Shown here: positions 24,075 through 32,309 of the stretch, one piece after another
Layout of the letters: each line of letters opens with the position of its first letter
Numbering within the stretch: the stretch's first letter is position 1
Source of the DNA: JAWKUK01 sp041398605
GTDB taxonomy: Bacteria; Planctomycetota; UBA1135; GCA-002686595
Reading direction: 5' to 3'
NCBI GenBank assembly: GCA_041398605.1
Contig: JAWKUK010000006.1
Coordinates: forward strand, 62,001 to 126,000
DNA length: 64,000 bases
Position numbers and translations under genes: made by a program
Notes under the pieces: model-generated
Told to the model about the DNA's origin: nothing
What the model saw: only the letters and a program-made list of their open reading frames with translations
Databases searched by the model: none

Positions 24075-26831
24075 ATGCCGTCGGCCAGCGCGCCCTCCAA
24101 CCCCTCGCCCTTCGACCCCCGTGCAGAGGCGCTCTTCGTCACGCACCTCAACGCGTTGCAGCGCGGCGAGGCCAGCGACTTCGAGGCGCTGTGCCGCGCG
24201 CACCCCGAGCTCGAGGGTGACCTGCGGCGGCAGTCGGAGGTGCACGAACTCGCGCAGCGGTTGTTGGGGTGCCTCGACGACTTGCCTCCCCGGCCCGTCA
24301 GCGAGCGGCTGCGCGAACGGTATGGCGACGGCGTCGACCCGGGGGTTTCGCTTAGCGCGGAGCCGAAGGCGCCCACAGGGCCGCCCTCGAAGCTGTTCGA
24401 GCGCTTGCGCGGGGAGGGGCCGCGCGGGACGCGGTACCGGCTGCTCGGCGAGGTCGCGCGCGGCGGAATGGGCGCCATCTTGGAGGTGTGGGACTCGGAG
24501 CTGAGACGCAAGCTCGCGATGAAGGTGATCCTGGGCCGCGGGGACCGCTCCTCCACGACCGGAGACACCCCGGACGTGGACCCGCGCACGCTGGGCCGGT
24601 TCCTGGACGAGGCCCAGATCACGGGCCAGCTGGACCACCCGGGCATCGTCCCCGTGCACGAGCTGGGCCTCGACGCGACGGGCCGCGTGTATTTCACGAT
24701 GCGCCTGGTGAAGGGCGAGGACCTGAAGACGATCTTTGAGCACGTGCGGTCCGGCCATGAAGGTTGGAGCCAGGTGCGCGCGTTGAACGTGATGCTGCGG
24801 GTCTGTGAGGCGCTGGCGTTTGCGCATTCGAAGCAGGTCATCCACCGCGACCTAAAGCCGGCAAATATCATGGTCGGGCGCTTTGGCGAGGTGTACGTGA
24901 TGGACTGGGGCCTCGCGCGTTTGCTCGGGCGCGAGGACAAGCACGACCTGCGACTGCGGTCGCCTGATTTGAGCGCGCGCAGCCTCGTCAAGACTGAGCG
25001 TCATGACGGCCGTGACCAGACCGTCGATTCGCCGTTGCTCACGATGGACGGCGACGTTGTGGGGACGCCGAGCTATATGCCGCCGGAGCAAGCACGCGGC
25101 TCGCTCGAGCAGCTAGGCCCTCACTCGGACGTCTACTCGATCGGAGCGATGCTGTATCAGCTCGTGACGGGTCGGATGCCGTATGTCCCGGAGGGCGCGC
25201 GCGTGTCGCCGCACACGATCTTAGCCGCCGTCTTGAACGGCCCGCCCCAGACCCTTGAGTCCTTGGCCCCGCGTACGCCGCCGGAGCTGGCCGCGATCTG
25301 TGCGAAGGCGATGGCCCGCGAGATCCCTGCCCGTTACCCGACGACACAGGCCTTGGCGCAGGACCTACGCGCGTATTTAGAGGGCCGTGTGGTGGCGGCC
25401 TACGAGACGGGCACGTGGGCCGAGACCCGCAAGTGGGTGCAAAGGAACAAGCCGCTGGCGGCGTCGCTCGCAGCCGCCGCCTTGGCGGTCGTCACGGGCC
25501 TCGTCGCGTTCGGCCTAAAGACACGCGAAGCCCACGCGGTGGCGGTCCAAGCGACCGAGCTGCGCGACGCTGCTGTGGCCCGCGCCGACGCATTGTGGAC
25601 GATCCAGGAGCTCGTCGACTTCCGACGGGAAAGTTCAGACTGGGAGTTCGCCTGGGCGCTGCAGCGCCCGGCCATAGAGTGGTGGCTGGAGACCGCCCGC
25701 CGCCTTGTCTACGGCCACCCGGCCACCGAATCCGCTGGACAGGCCCAACGTCCGAGCCTGGAAGATCACCAGAGGCTCCTTGCGGAGATCCGAACCAGCG
25801 CTCAGGCCCCCACTCCCGAGCAGGTCGACGCGACGGGCCAACGTATCGCGTGGTCCTTCGAAGACCGTGAGAAGCGCTGGTGGAACGAACAACTCCAGCA
25901 GCTCGTCGCAGACCTAAGGGAGCTGCGCGACCGCGTCGCGATCGCTGAGCAGTGCGCCCTATCCCCCAACGCGAGACGCCTCTGGTCGGAGGCACGTATT
26001 GCAATTCAAAGTCACCCAAAGTACGGGGGCCTAACTCTATCCCCACAGCTCTTCCTCCAACCCCTCGGCCCCGACCCCGAATCTGGTTTGTGGGAATTTT
26101 CCCACCTGCTAACGGGAGAATCGGCGGTGCGTAGCGCAGACGGTCACCTGACGCTCACGGACACGACGGGCCTAGTGTTCGTGCTGCTTCCGGGTGGACG
26201 CGTACCTGTGGAAGACGGCGAGGTGTCCAGTCCATTCAACGAAGTCGACCTCACGCCATTCCTGCTATCGAAGTATGAAACGACCCAGGGACAGCGATCG
26301 TACGTGTCGTCGTACGATGCGGAGCGGGTCGGAAACAACGGCGCGGCATTGCACCCGGCGTACTTTCTGGACTGGGATGACTGTCAACAGTTCTTCAAAT
26401 GCATGCCCGGTTGGCTCCGATTGCCGAGCGAGGCGCAATGGGAGTTTGGGTGTCGAGCTGAAACGACCACGCCGTGGTGGACGGGCTCAGATCCTGAGTC
26501 CTTACGCGGCGCCGCCCACATCAACTTTGATTCGGTGGATCGGACGCAATTGTGGACCATGCCGATCGGGGCCCTACGTGCGAATCCGTTCGGACTGCAT
26601 GACGTGCACGGCAATCTGCGCGAGTGGTGCCAGGATAGGGGCGACGAAGATGTCATCCCTCGGCCACGAGACGGCCTACGAGAGGGGTCAGGAACCGCCT
26701 TCGGGATCGTCCGCGGCGGCGGCTTCGGCGTCTCCGCTTACTACGCCCGCTCCGGATATCGCGGCAACGGGACGCCAGAGGTCCGCCGCTTTGGCTTCGG
26801 CCAGCGTCCTGCGTCGCCTGTGACTCCCTGA
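24075..26831 (+). CDS. Transmembrane Ser/Thr protein kinase fused to a formylglycine-generating-enzyme-like domain
   Basis: The product is 918 aa from ATG 24075 (ATG 24036 would add 13 residues; neither has a clear ribosome-binding site). After an N-terminal helical region, the kinase domain shows GEVARGGMGAILEVW, AMKVI (VAVK lysine), HRDLKPANIMV, MDWGLARL in place of DFG, and GTPSYMPPEQARG, so it should be active. A membrane helix (PLAASLAAAALAVVTGLVAFGL, near 25450-25515) separates it from an outer region. The last 220 residues are an FGE/SUMF1 fold (LRLPSEAQWEFGCRAE, ANPFGLHDVHGNLREWCQDR, GIVRGGGFGVSAYYARSGYRG). The two cysteines that real FGE uses are absent in that last stretch, so it is probably a binding domain. 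The outer portion, from about 25900, is visibly less GC-rich than the kinase part. Confidence 0.85.
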   Translation: MPSASAPSNPSPFDPRAEALFVTHLNALQRGEASDFEALCRAHPELEGDLRRQSEVHELAQRLLGCLDDLPPRPVSERLRERYGDGVDPGVSLSAEPKAPTGPPSKLFERLRGEGPRGTRYRLLGEVARGGMGAILEVWDSELRRKLAMKVILGRGDRSSTTGDTPDVDPRTLGRFLDEAQITGQLDHPGIVPVHELGLDATGRVYFTMRLVKGEDLKTIFEHVRSGHEGWSQVRALNVMLRVCEALAFAHSKQVIHRDLKPANIMVGRFGEVYVMDWGLARLLGREDKHDLRLRSPDLSARSLVKTERHDGRDQTVDSPLLTMDGDVVGTPSYMPPEQARGSLEQLGPHSDVYSIGAMLYQLVTGRMPYVPEGARVSPHTILAAVLNGPPQTLESLAPRTPPELAAICAKAMAREIPARYPTTQALAQDLRAYLEGRVVAAYETGTWAETRKWVQRNKPLAASLAAAALAVVTGLVAFGLKTREAHAVAVQATELRDAAVARADALWTIQELVDFRRESSDWEFAWALQRPAIEWWLETARRLVYGHPATESAGQAQRPSLEDHQRLLAEIRTSAQAPTPEQVDATGQRIAWSFEDREKRWWNEQLQQLVADLRELRDRVAIAEQCALSPNARRLWSEARIAIQSHPKYGGLTLSPQLFLQPLGPDPESGLWEFSHLLTGESAVRSADGHLTLTDTTGLVFVLLPGGRVPVEDGEVSSPFNEVDLTPFLLSKYETTQGQRSYVSSYDAERVGNNGAALHPAYFLDWDDCQQFFKCMPGWLRLPSEAQWEFGCRAETTTPWWTGSDPESLRGAAHINFDSVDRTQLWTMPIGALRANPFGLHDVHGNLREWCQDRGDEDVIPRPRDGLREGSGTAFGIVRGGGFGVSAYYARSGYRGNGTPEVRRFGFGQRPASPVTP

Positions 26832-26983
26832 CGACCCCTGCACGGATGCGTCGACGCATACGAGCCTTCCCCTGGAAGGAACGCCGAGGCCACCTCGCCC
26901 AACCTGTGTAGCCGCGTCGGCAATTTCGTCATCCCTGCCCGGTCCGTCGCCAACGGCGATCGACAGAGAGAAGCCAAGGATGA

Positions 26984-27174
26984 CCCGCGTCAGCCGCCGC
27001 GACGGTCACCAAACCAACCCTCCTAGTCATGCCCGTCGGACAGGACACGCCCAGAGGAACATGCCCAGAGGAGGTCTCGCGCGCCAAGCGCGCCCGCGCA
27101 GCCGCGTCAGCGGCTGCGCCAATCACCGTACCAGCCCTGTTGGTCATGCCCGAAGGGCAGGACAGACCCAGAGG
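26984..27174 (-). repeat. Duplicated ~75-nt hairpin-bearing sequence downstream of a tRNA
   Basis: Two imperfect copies (27174-27101 and 27057-26984, minus orientation) follow the 3' end of tRNA-Val. Shared blocks are CCTCTGGG, TGTCCTG, CGGGCATGAC, GGG.TGGT, GGTGA and GCTGACGCGG. Each carries a small hairpin, TGCCC-TTC-GGGCA in one copy and TGTCC-GAC-GGGCA in the other, with a C-to-T change that still allows G-U pairing. This accounts for most of the 348-nt gap between the kinase gene and the tRNA. No protein-coding frame in it is credible. Confidence 0.6.
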
Positions 27175-27179
27175 AGGGT

Positions 27180-27255
27180 TGGTGGGCCAAGCTGGACTCG
27201 AACCAGCAACTTCCACGCTGTGAACATGGCACTCTACCGATTGAGTTATTGGCCC
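27180..27255 (-). tRNA. tRNA-Val (CAC)
   Basis: Read on the minus strand, acceptor arm GGGCCAA pairs with TTGGCCC, the D stem is ACTC/GAGT, and the anticodon stem CCATG/CGTGG has a T-G pair. The anticodon loop TTCACAG gives anticodon CAC (codon GUG, Val). The T arm is GCTGG-TTCGAGT-CCAGC. The terminal CCA is encoded. All 76 nt fit the canonical cloverleaf. Confidence 0.93.
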
Positions 27256-27384
27256 GGCGGAGTGGCGAAGAGGGTACCGGCCTCGCCGTAACTGTCAAGC
27301 CGCGGGCACCAGTTCTCGGGCGAGAGGTCCTGGACGCCGGAAACAGGGCCCCAGCTCCAGGGCCCCGTTCCCCTGCGGAGCCCG

Positions 27385-28074
27385 CTACTCCCCGCCCAGG
27401 CTCATGCGCAGGCGGTCGCCCAGCTTGCCTTCGGCGCGCCGGAGCATCATCCGGACGGCGTCCTCCGTCTTGCCGCCCATGCGCTCGCCCGCCTCACGCA
27501 GCGAGAGGCCCTGGAAGAAGACGAGGGTGATCGCCAGACGGTGCTCCGCCGAGAGCTCCGTGAGGGCCTCGCGCAGGAGCTCGTAGTCCTCGCCACGCTG
27601 GACCACCTGGGTCACGCTCAGGTCGCCGCTCGAGAGGTCGAACGCGCCCGCGCCCGAGTCGTCGTCGGTCGAATGCTCGCGGGTCACGTCGCGCTTGCCC
27701 GCCGCATAGAACTCGGCCTTGTCCCTGATCTTGTTCTGCAGGATCTGGACCAGCCAGCGCAGGAGCGACCCCTGCCCCTGGTACTCGTAACGCGCGAAGT
27801 CCCGGGTCGCCTCCCGGAAGGTCGTCTGGGCCAGGTCGTCTGGGTCCTCCTTGAGGCGCAGCTTCGGCCCGATCTTGCGCCGCGCCACCTCCACCATCGT
27901 CTGGTGATAGCGCGCAAAGAGGTCGTTCAAGGCGAGCGCGTCGCCCGCCTTCGCCTGCTCGACGAGGGCCCGGACCTCATCCTTGCCGGTGGGCTCCTGC
28001 TTGCCAGCCAGCTCCTGCTTGCCTGGCCCGCCGCCTGCCTTCGCAGGGTGGTCCTTCTCAGGGTCTTCGCTCAT
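27385..28074 (-). CDS. ECF-type RNA polymerase sigma factor
   Basis: The start is ATG 28074 (MSEDPEKDHP); ATG 28086 is four codons upstream. The 229-aa product begins with a charged, Gly/Lys-rich tail. Sigma region 2 follows: LNDLFARYHQTMVEVARRK, DPDDLAQTTFREATRDFARYE, and SLLRWLVQILQNKIRDKAE for promoter melting. Region 4 holds LTELSAEHRLAITLVFFQGLSLREAGERMGGKTEDAV with a helix-turn-helix for -35 recognition. This is the large planctomycetal sigma-70 ECF type, often regulated through Ser/Thr kinases or membrane proteins. The kinase gene lies convergent, across the tRNA. A functional link is possible but not shown. Confidence 0.9.
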   Translation of the reverse strand: MSEDPEKDHPAKAGGGPGKQELAGKQEPTGKDEVRALVEQAKAGDALALNDLFARYHQTMVEVARRKIGPKLRLKEDPDDLAQTTFREATRDFARYEYQGQGSLLRWLVQILQNKIRDKAEFYAAGKRDVTREHSTDDDSGAGAFDLSSGDLSVTQVVQRGEDYELLREALTELSAEHRLAITLVFFQGLSLREAGERMGGKTEDAVRMMLRRAEGKLGDRLRMSLGGE

Positions 28075-28251
28075 AGATGCCCGCATTGTAGCCCCGTTAC
28101 GGGACAGGACCGGGGCCCAAGTGACCCCGAGGCGGCCTGGATCCCGGGTCGAGACCAGTAGGTGACGCGGTCGAACCGGAGGCGGCAGGGGTCAAGTCCG
28201 AGATCAAAGGGCGTCGATCTCACACGAAGCCCACCCCGCGAGCACGCCAGA

Positions 28252-29205
28252 ATGACCACTGTCTACTTCGACTCGAAGCTCCCCGAACATGAGCGCCGCG
28301 CGCGGCTCTTCCGCGGCGACGTCTTCGTCTTCAGCCCGCGCGCCAGCAGCCTCGCCCTCGCGTCGTTCGCCCACGGGATGCTGCAAGAAGCGTTCGCGAC
28401 GGACGCGCCTGAGTGTGCACAATACACGATGCCCGTCGAGCGCTTCGTCGAGGCGTTCGCGCCGGTCAAGCCGCAGTTCATCCACCACCCGCGAACCAAG
28501 GACCTCGTGCGAGCGATGGCCGCGGACTTCGCGTGCGACCTGAACGAGACCTACCTCGACGTCCCGCGCCTGCGCGGCGTCACGAGCGACGGCTATTTGA
28601 CCTCCGGGGTCGGCTACGCGCACCATGCGCACCGCGACTCCTGGTACGCCGCGCCGATGGCACAGTTGAACTGGTGGATCCCCCTGTCGAGCTTCGACAG
28701 CGCGAGCGCCCTCGCGTTCTTGCCGCGCTTCACCGAGCGACCGATCGCGAACTCTTCGCACGAGTTCAACTACTACGACTGGAACACGGTCGGCCGCCAG
28801 GCCGCCGCCAGCCAGGTGAAGTCGGACACGCGCAAGCAGCCCAAGGCGCTCGAGCCCCTCGACCTGTCGGACGAGGTGCGGGTCGTGTGCGAGCCCGGCG
28901 GCATCATCCTCTTCTCGGGCTCGTTGCTGCACGTGACCGTGCCGAACACAACAGGGCGCACGCGCTTCAGCATCGACCTGCGGACCGTCAACGGGCGGGA
29001 CCTGGCGGAGGGCGCGGGCATGCCCAACGTCGACTCCGCGCCCCAAGGGACCTCGCTGCGCGACTTCGTGCGCGGCGCGGACGGCGCCGCGATGCCTGAG
29101 GAATGGATCCAACGCTACGAGAACGTCGCGCCGCGCGCGGACCAAGTCGTCGTGTTCAAGCCGGACACCGCGGCGCCCCCTCCCTCTGACAACCAGGCGG
29201 CGTGA
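28252..29205 (+). CDS. Fe(II)/2-oxoglutarate-dependent dioxygenase family protein
   Basis: ATG 28252 is chosen because homology-like sequence begins at MTTVYFDSKLPEHERR; the 317-aa product is normal for the group. The double-stranded beta-helix facial triad is visible: H127 and D129 in AHRDSWYAAP, and distal H227 in SGSLLHVTVPN. R236 or R238 in TGRTRFSID probably binds 2-oxoglutarate. Similar proteins sit in saccharide or natural-product loci and hydroxylate sugars or small molecules. The stop overlaps a possible GTG start of the glycosyltransferase (GTGA at 29202-29205), so the two likely act in one pathway. The substrate cannot be read from the sequence. Confidence 0.8.
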   Translation: MTTVYFDSKLPEHERRARLFRGDVFVFSPRASSLALASFAHGMLQEAFATDAPECAQYTMPVERFVEAFAPVKPQFIHHPRTKDLVRAMAADFACDLNETYLDVPRLRGVTSDGYLTSGVGYAHHAHRDSWYAAPMAQLNWWIPLSSFDSASALAFLPRFTERPIANSSHEFNYYDWNTVGRQAAASQVKSDTRKQPKALEPLDLSDEVRVVCEPGGIILFSGSLLHVTVPNTTGRTRFSIDLRTVNGRDLAEGAGMPNVDSAPQGTSLRDFVRGADGAAMPEEWIQRYENVAPRADQVVVFKPDTAAPPPSDNQAA

Positions 29206-29248
29206 GCGAGCCCCAGGCCAGCGCGACCGCCCCCGCGTCACGGTCGGG

Positions 29249-30193
29249 GTGCCGGTGTTCAACGGTGCCCAGTACGTCGCTGCGGCGCTGGAGTCCCTCG
29301 TCGCGCAGACCTTCCGGGACCTCGAGATCGTCATCGTCGACAACGGCTCGACGGACACGACCCCGGAGCTCCTGCGCGCCTTCGCGGCGCGCGACGCTCG
29401 CATTCGCGTCGAGCGCAGCGAGCAGAACCGCGGCGCGGCGTGGAGCCATAACCGCGTCGTCGAGCTGGCGCGCGGCGAGCTCTTCCGGTGGGCGACCCAC
29501 GACGACGCGACGGCGCCGACGTACGTCGAGCGCTGCGTCGAAGCCCTCGATGCGCGCCCGGACGCGGTGATGGCGCGGCCGCGCGCGCTCGAGATCGACG
29601 AGGAGGGCCGCGTGCTGTTCGAGCACGAGGACGCCCTCGACTGCGGCCAGGCCGACGTGCGCGCGCGCCTCGCTGAGGTCATGCTGCTGCACCACCCGTG
29701 CTTCGACGTGTACGGCGTCGTGCGCACCGAGGCGCTCCGGCGCACGGCGCTGATCGGGCCCTACCCCTCGTCGGACCGCGTGCTGCTGGCGGAGCTCGCG
29801 CTGCTCGGGCCGTGGGTGCGCGTCGCGGCGCCGCTGTTCCTCCACCGGCAGCACCCCGAGCGCTCCGTGCGCAAGTTCCCGAACCGGCGCGAGCGCGCGC
29901 TGTGGTTCGACCCGTCGCTCTCGGGCAAGCTGCAGCTGCCGCTGTGGCGCCTCGGCGGCGAGTACTGGGCCGGCGTCCGCCGCGCGCGGCTCTCTCTGCG
30001 CGACACGCTGCGCTGCGGCGCGCTGCTCGCGCCTTGGGCGTGGCGCGAGCGCCGGTCGCTCGTCGGCGACGTCTACGTCGCGCTCCGTCAGCTGCTGACG
30101 GGCGAGCGCACGAGGCTCGCAGACGAGCGCGCCGCCCACGCCCCGGCTGGGGCGCGCGCGGCGCGCGTCGGCGAGCCGGCGATCAGAGGTTGA
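29249..30193 (+). CDS. Family 2 glycosyltransferase (5' end probably frameshifted)
   Basis: The GT-A fold is clear: VPVFNGAQYVAAALESLVAQ, the VIVDNGSTDTTPELL donor loop, GAAWSHNRVVELARGEL and ATHDDATAPTYV acidic motif. The body is 314 aa as annotated. The only start codon in this frame is GTG 29249, inside the first beta-strand; expected residues RVTVG lie just upstream in the same frame without a start. A GTG at 29202, overlapping the previous stop, reads VSEPQASATAP in another frame and would join RVTVG if one C were added to the C-run at 29230-29234. So the natural start may be 29202 with a one-base deletion or sequencing error here. The 3' end overlaps the convergent RTX gene by 11 nt. 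Confidence 0.75.
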   Translation: MPVFNGAQYVAAALESLVAQTFRDLEIVIVDNGSTDTTPELLRAFAARDARIRVERSEQNRGAAWSHNRVVELARGELFRWATHDDATAPTYVERCVEALDARPDAVMARPRALEIDEEGRVLFEHEDALDCGQADVRARLAEVMLLHHPCFDVYGVVRTEALRRTALIGPYPSSDRVLLAELALLGPWVRVAAPLFLHRQHPERSVRKFPNRRERALWFDPSLSGKLQLPLWRLGGEYWAGVRRARLSLRDTLRCGALLAPWAWRERRSLVGDVYVALRQLLTGERTRLADERAAHAPAGARAARVGEPAIRG

Positions 30194-31493
30194 AGGCCTG
30201 GTCGGTGAAGTTCAGGCGCTCGATGCCCTCGAGCACGTCACGGCCGTCGTGGCCGCCGACGACGTCCTCGATGATCACGCGCGGGCCGTCCATCGTGATC
30301 GTGTAGTTCGAGAGCGGCCCGCTGAAGATCGCGGTGTCGAAGCCCGCGCCGCCGAAGAGGAGGTCGTCCCCAGCGCGCCCCTTGAGGTTGTTGTTCCCGG
30401 CGTTGCCGCGCAGGGTCTTGTCGCCGGGGCCGCCGAACAGCTCGCTCGTGTTCGAGCCGGTCAGCTCGATGTTGCGCAGGTACTGCGAGCGGTTTGAGTA
30501 CGGGGTGCTCGTGCGGAAGAGGCCGTCGAAGGTCCCGCTGAACGTCGGCTCCAAGACCGCGGCGAAGCGGTGCTCGGTGGCGAAGAACGCCTCGATCCAA
30601 GCGAGCAGCGCCGGGTCGCCCGCGGCCATGTCGGCGCGGCTGTCGAAGGCGTAGAGGTACTCGTTGCCGCCGCGGCCGTCGACGCGCGGGCCGTGGGCGA
30701 AGACGCCGCTGTGGACGTCGAGGGCGACGACGACCAACGCGTCGTCCGTCTCGGCGGCGGGCGCGTTGGCGGGCGTCGTGAACGCGCCCGAGGCGACCCG
30801 TGCGTTGGACATCGCGAGCAGCTCCGCCGCGTAGGCGGGGCGCGCGTAGGTCAGCCCCGTGCGATAGATGAGCGCGGCCGTGACGCCGAACGTGTTGTCT
30901 TCGGCGGGCAGCGCGGCCATGTACTCGGGCGAGCCCTCGAGGATCACGCGGTTCGCAAGGAGCGGCAGGACGCTGTCGCCCAGCGCAGTGACAAACGCCG
31001 AGATCGCCGGGTCGCTCGGGTTCGCGCTGCTCTGGTCGCGGAACAGCGCCAGGGTCGCGCGGTGGGTCGCCATCATGTTGGCGACGTCCGCCTTGTCCGC
31101 GCCTTGGCTCGTGCCGGGCGTGTTGGTCAGGTGTTGGCGCAGGACTTCGCGCGCGCGGCGCAGCTTGGCGTCGGCGACGCCCGCTTGCGCCAGGAGGTGC
31201 ACGCGCCCGCCGTTCGGCGTCAGGACCGCGGTGTAGCGGTCGAAGACGGCGCTGATGAGCGGGTCCGTGCCGCCGGGCAGGTCGACGATCATGTCGCCGT
31301 CGCCGTCGGCGTCGAGGTCGGCGCCGTTGAGGCTGTCCGTGGGACCGGTCACGCCGCCGCCGCCGCCGTTCCCGGGGCCGTTCGGGTTAGAGGGCGTGCT
31401 CGCGCTGCCCGGATCGTTGTCCGAGCAGGCGGTGGCGAAGAGCCCGAGTGCGAGGACGCTGAGCGTACGGAGCGCGATCGAGGTGCGTGTCAT
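30183..31493 (-). CDS. Lipoprotein with RTX-like calcium-binding repeats
   Basis: This 436-aa protein has a lipoprotein signal (MTRTSIALRTLSVLALGLFATAC). A Gly-rich and acidic linker (DADGDGD) suggests calcium binding. The central 270 residues are helical, with EVLRQHLTNTPGTSQGADKADV, MMATHRATLALF and HSGVFAHGPRVDGRGGNEYLYAFDSR, which I cannot place in a named family with certainty. The C terminus has tandem RTX nonapeptides: LFGGPGDKTLRGNAGNNNLKGR and GDDLLFGGAGFDTAIF, then a SNYTITMDG beta segment usual after serralysin-type repeats. It is probably a surface lipoprotein stabilised by calcium. The 3' end overlaps the convergent glycosyltransferase. Confidence 0.75.
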   Translation of the reverse strand: MTRTSIALRTLSVLALGLFATACSDNDPGSASTPSNPNGPGNGGGGGVTGPTDSLNGADLDADGDGDMIVDLPGGTDPLISAVFDRYTAVLTPNGGRVHLLAQAGVADAKLRRAREVLRQHLTNTPGTSQGADKADVANMMATHRATLALFRDQSSANPSDPAISAFVTALGDSVLPLLANRVILEGSPEYMAALPAEDNTFGVTAALIYRTGLTYARPAYAAELLAMSNARVASGAFTTPANAPAAETDDALVVVALDVHSGVFAHGPRVDGRGGNEYLYAFDSRADMAAGDPALLAWIEAFFATEHRFAAVLEPTFSGTFDGLFRTSTPYSNRSQYLRNIELTGSNTSELFGGPGDKTLRGNAGNNNLKGRAGDDLLFGGAGFDTAIFSGPLSNYTITMDGPRVIIEDVVGGHDGRDVLEGIERLNFTDQAFNL

Positions 31494-31702
31494 GGCTGCG
31501 AGATGGTCCTACGGTGTGCGGCGTGCTCGGCGAGGCCCCCCCCGGGCCCCAGCTCGAGCGACCGCGCGGGAAGCGCGGCGCACTCAAGGACTATCCCGTT
31601 CCGGCGACTGCGGTCGGGGTGACGAGCCGTTTACGCCGCGCGCGCGTCTCGCGCGGAGTCACTCGCCGCCGCGCCGGCCGTTGTCGACCACCGCCGACAG
31701 CA

Positions 31703-32086
31703 TCAACCGTCCCGATCCGTGCCGCTGCCCGACGTCGCCGCGAGGTCGGTGAAGCGCGCCTGGGTCAGCTCGCCGTGGCTGCCGTGCCAGCGCAGCGCGC
31801 CGCCGTCGAACCAGAGCGCCTGCGGCGACTCGTGCTGCACGTCGAGGGCCGCGGTGAGGCCTCGCGCGAGGGGCTTCTCGGCGATGACATCGATGACGGC
31901 GATGCGCACGGCGGCGTCGTCGGCGAGCGTCTTCCGCCAGCTCTTGAACTCCCATTCGGCTCGGTGGCTGACGGGGCAGATCGGGCTCTTCTTGAAGACG
32001 AGGACCGGCTGTCCCTGGGAGACCGCGAGGATGGAGGCGAGCGCGGCGTCGGGGTCAGCGTCGAGGGTGAGGTCGTGTTGGCTCAT
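31703..32086 (-). CDS. YtxJ/BrxC-like monothiol bacilliredoxin
   Basis: ATG 32086 (MSQHDLTLDADP) begins the conserved region; an upstream frame of 21 codons has no family features. The 127-aa product matches the bacillithiol redox protein YtxJ: PVLVFKKSPICPVSHRAEWEF, with a single active-site Cys in a CPxS motif, then a VIDVIAEKPLARGLTAALDVQHESPQALWF thioredoxin-like core. Known members remove bacillithiol from proteins. Bacillithiol use in this organism is an inference. It is the second small thiol-redox protein in the window, after the Sec-type ArsC-family gene; this one has cysteine. Confidence 0.85.
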   Translation of the reverse strand: MSQHDLTLDADPDAALASILAVSQGQPVLVFKKSPICPVSHRAEWEFKSWRKTLADDAAVRIAVIDVIAEKPLARGLTAALDVQHESPQALWFDGGALRWHGSHGELTQARFTDLAATSGSGTDRDG

Positions 32087-32309
32087 GGTGGCTCCGCCGG
32101 GTCGTACGAGCGGGCGGAGAGCATGGGACATCTCTCGGCCCGTGAACATCCCGAGCCTGGCTGGAACCGCCCGGGGCCGGGTTCCGGCGGGGTATCATGG
32201 GCCGGAACGGCGCGACTCCGGTGCCCGAGCCAGGTCCCACGGTGAGCCAGCGGCGCGCCGGGCGCCGCACCGGTGCGCGCGCTCGGCCCGGACCCAGCCC
32301 CCATCGCGC

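Noticed and set aside
31703..32086. Second selenoprotein candidate (YtxJ-like redox protein)
   Set aside because: The active-site codon is a normal cysteine (CPVS) and the frame contains no internal UGA.
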